Translations under genes and position numbers: made by a program
From: Azoarcus sp. CIB
Lineage (GTDB): Bacteria > Pseudomonadota > Gammaproteobacteria > Burkholderiales > Rhodocyclaceae
Length of the DNA: 64,000 bases
Direction of reading: 5' to 3'
Assembly (NCBI RefSeq): GCF_001190925.1
Contig: NZ_CP011072.1
Location: 1,426,001-1,490,000 of the forward strand
In this document: one piece after another, positions 62,907 through 64,000 of the stretch
How the letters are laid out: the number at the start of each line of letters is the position of its first letter
How positions within the stretch are numbered: position 1 is the first letter of the stretch
Notes under the pieces: model-generated
Seen by the model: only the letters and a program-made list of their open reading frames with translations
Told to the model about the DNA's origin: nothing
The model's database searches: none

Positions 62907-63947
62907 CTAGCGTTCCTTGCCGGAGCGGAATCCGGCCTCGTTCTGGCGTGCGGCTTCGTTGCTGACCCACTGCAACAGCGGGCCCTGCGGGTTGTTGCGC
63001 TGGCTCTGCTCACAAGCCTCGACGCACTGCGCGCACTGCGTGCAGGTGAACATCAGGCGCTTGATGTTGCGCGGCGTGAGCCGCATCGGGCACACGGCAT
63101 CGCAGGCCGACTGCCGGTCCGGCAGGCAGCTCGCACAGTCGGCGGCGCGCTTGCGCTGGAAGCCGACGACCATCGCCTTGCGGTTGCCCATCCACGCCAG
63201 GCTCTGGAACAGGCCGACCGCGCAGGCATAGCGGCAGAACAGGTGCCGTGCGAACAGGAATTCGATCGACAGCGCCGCGGTGCCGGCCGTGAGGAAGATC
63301 CTCTGGTTGCGCGTGAGCTCGCCGCCGAAGAGATTGCCGTAGATCTCCGCCGGCGGCAGCAGATAGGTCAGGAACACCACCGACCACAGGAAGGCGAAGA
63401 ACACCGCCGCCGGCACGACGACCAGCCACCAGCGAGCGTCCGCGCGCCACGGCGTGCCGTCCGCCTTCCAAGGCGGAAGCGGTTCCTTGACCCACACGCT
63501 GGGCTTGCCCGAGGCCTTCTGCATCAGCTTGTTGATCGTCTCGACGACCGAGAAGTGCGGGCACAGCCAGCCGCAGTACAGGCGCCCCCATTTCCACGAC
63601 ACCCACAGGAAGGCCGCTGCGCCGACGAGGATGGGGACGAACAGCCGCAACATGACGTTCGCACCCGCTTCGAACGCGCCGATGCGCCCGGCGAGGAAGT
63701 CGTCCATGCCCAGCCGCCATTCCATGCCGAGCAGCCATGCGTGGCCCGCGTCGAGGTCATAGCGGAGGATGTCGAACACCGGGGCGAGGATGAACAGCGT
63801 GAAGAAGGCGACCTGGAAGGCGATGCGCTTCTTCTGCGTGCGGTTATGGCCCATCGGCTTCGCGCTCGCGATGGGGATCACGCGCCGGGCGGGTTTCGCC
63901 TCGACGTCGGGATTCGCGGACAGCAGGGAGGGAAGCGGGGCGTTCAT
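62907..63947 (-). CDS. Membrane-bound 4Fe-4S polyferredoxin (NapH/CcoG-like)
   Basis: 346 aa with about five membrane helices and several cysteine motifs: CGWLCPHFSVVE and CRYACAVGLFQ at membrane edges (NapH/NosR pattern), CASCLPDRQSACDAVCPM, and a classical CTQCAQCVEACEQ near the C terminus. It probably passes electrons at the cytoplasmic face of the membrane. Position directly before norD suggests support of nitric oxide reductase assembly or electron supply (inference). ATG 63947 is 4 nt after the preceding gene. Confidence 0.82.
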   Translation of the reverse strand: MNAPLPSLLSANPDVEAKPARRVIPIASAKPMGHNRTQKKRIAFQVAFFTLFILAPVFDILRYDLDAGHAWLLGMEWRLGMDDFLAGRIGAFEAGANVMLRLFVPILVGAAAFLWVSWKWGRLYCGWLCPHFSVVETINKLMQKASGKPSVWVKEPLPPWKADGTPWRADARWWLVVVPAAVFFAFLWSVVFLTYLLPPAEIYGNLFGGELTRNQRIFLTAGTAALSIEFLFARHLFCRYACAVGLFQSLAWMGNRKAMVVGFQRKRAADCASCLPDRQSACDAVCPMRLTPRNIKRLMFTCTQCAQCVEACEQSQRNNPQGPLLQWVSNEAARQNEAGFRSGKER

Positions 63948-63951
63948 GGAC

Positions 63952-64000
63952 TTACTCGTAGAGATCCGGGCCGATGAAGGGGTACTGCCAGCTGCGGCCG
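63952..64000 (-). CDS. 3' end of an upstream gene in the nor operon
   Basis: Only the last 15 residues are present (GRSWQYPFIGPDLYE followed by TAA). I do not recognise the protein from this fragment. It ends 4 nt before the 4Fe-4S protein start, so it belongs to the same operon. Confidence 0.5.
   Translation of the reverse strand, partial: GRSWQYPFIGPDLYE

Overview
The window is GC-rich, densely coded chromosomal DNA. It probably comes from a denitrifying betaproteobacterium of the Azoarcus/Thauera/Aromatoleum type (Rhodocyclales). This rests on gene content: a KorB-type 2-oxoacid:ferredoxin oxidoreductase, an Entner-Doudoroff locus with HexR, pqqABCDE, norD with a Dnr-like regulator, and aromatic-type catabolic genes. 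It also rests on the style of the intergenic repeats. The genus is inference; no rRNA is present.

Layout. 1-4.6 kb: end of korB, an FMN alpha-hydroxy-acid oxidase, a small basic protein, DbpA helicase and a YgjP-like metallopeptidase. 4.8-14.3 kb: a divergent sugar locus, edd-eda-gapN leftward and zwf-pgl-hexR-pgi rightward, with two HexR-type operators in the shared control region. 14.5-19 kb: prolyl aminopeptidase and pqqABCDE. 19-25 kb: small stress and housekeeping genes (lipoprotein, glutathionyl-hydroquinone reductase, DoxX, esterase, double-Cache protein, NYN protein), a DinJ/YafQ module and a cupin. 25.6-29.4 kb: CBS protein, an AGCS amino-acid symporter with a sigma54 promoter, and its divergent TyrR-like activator. 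29.5-33.5 kb: a coupled UDG-like/amidohydrolase pair, a zinc-ribbon protein, a second CBS protein, a decayed second amidohydrolase end and a PPC protein.

34-39.5 kb: the most notable accessory locus. Two overlapping large genes of clearly lower GC encode a P-loop NTPase and an adenosine-deaminase-fold protein; I identify them as rdrA and rdrB of the RADAR anti-phage system. Truncated paralogues of upstream genes lie on both sides (an amidohydrolase 3' end on the left, a tyrR 3' end on the right), marking the interval as rearranged.

40-53 kb: LysR/old-yellow-enzyme pair, trypsin-like protease, GAF-GGDEF cyclase, then a run of MBL hydrolase, class A flavin monooxygenase, DUF2783-like protein, VOC protein, FAH-family hydrolase and acetoacetyl-CoA synthetase. 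This run looks like a ring-hydroxylation and cleavage route delivering acetoacetate; glucokinase follows. 53-57.7 kb: a periplasmic binding protein divergent from a hybrid histidine kinase, then an adenosine-specific-kinase-family protein. 57.8-59 kb: a 33-bp duplication of the tRNA-Thr 3' end brackets an integrase remnant and a toxin-antitoxin pair. 59-64 kb (minus strand): HD-GYP phosphodiesterase, Dnr-like regulator, norD, a membrane 4Fe-4S protein and the end of one more gene.

The sugar genes form a complete glucose-6-phosphate to pyruvate/glyceraldehyde-3-phosphate route under HexR, with glucokinase 38 kb away. The GapN-type dehydrogenase in the edd operon suggests a phosphate-independent, NADPH-yielding exit from glyceraldehyde-3-phosphate.
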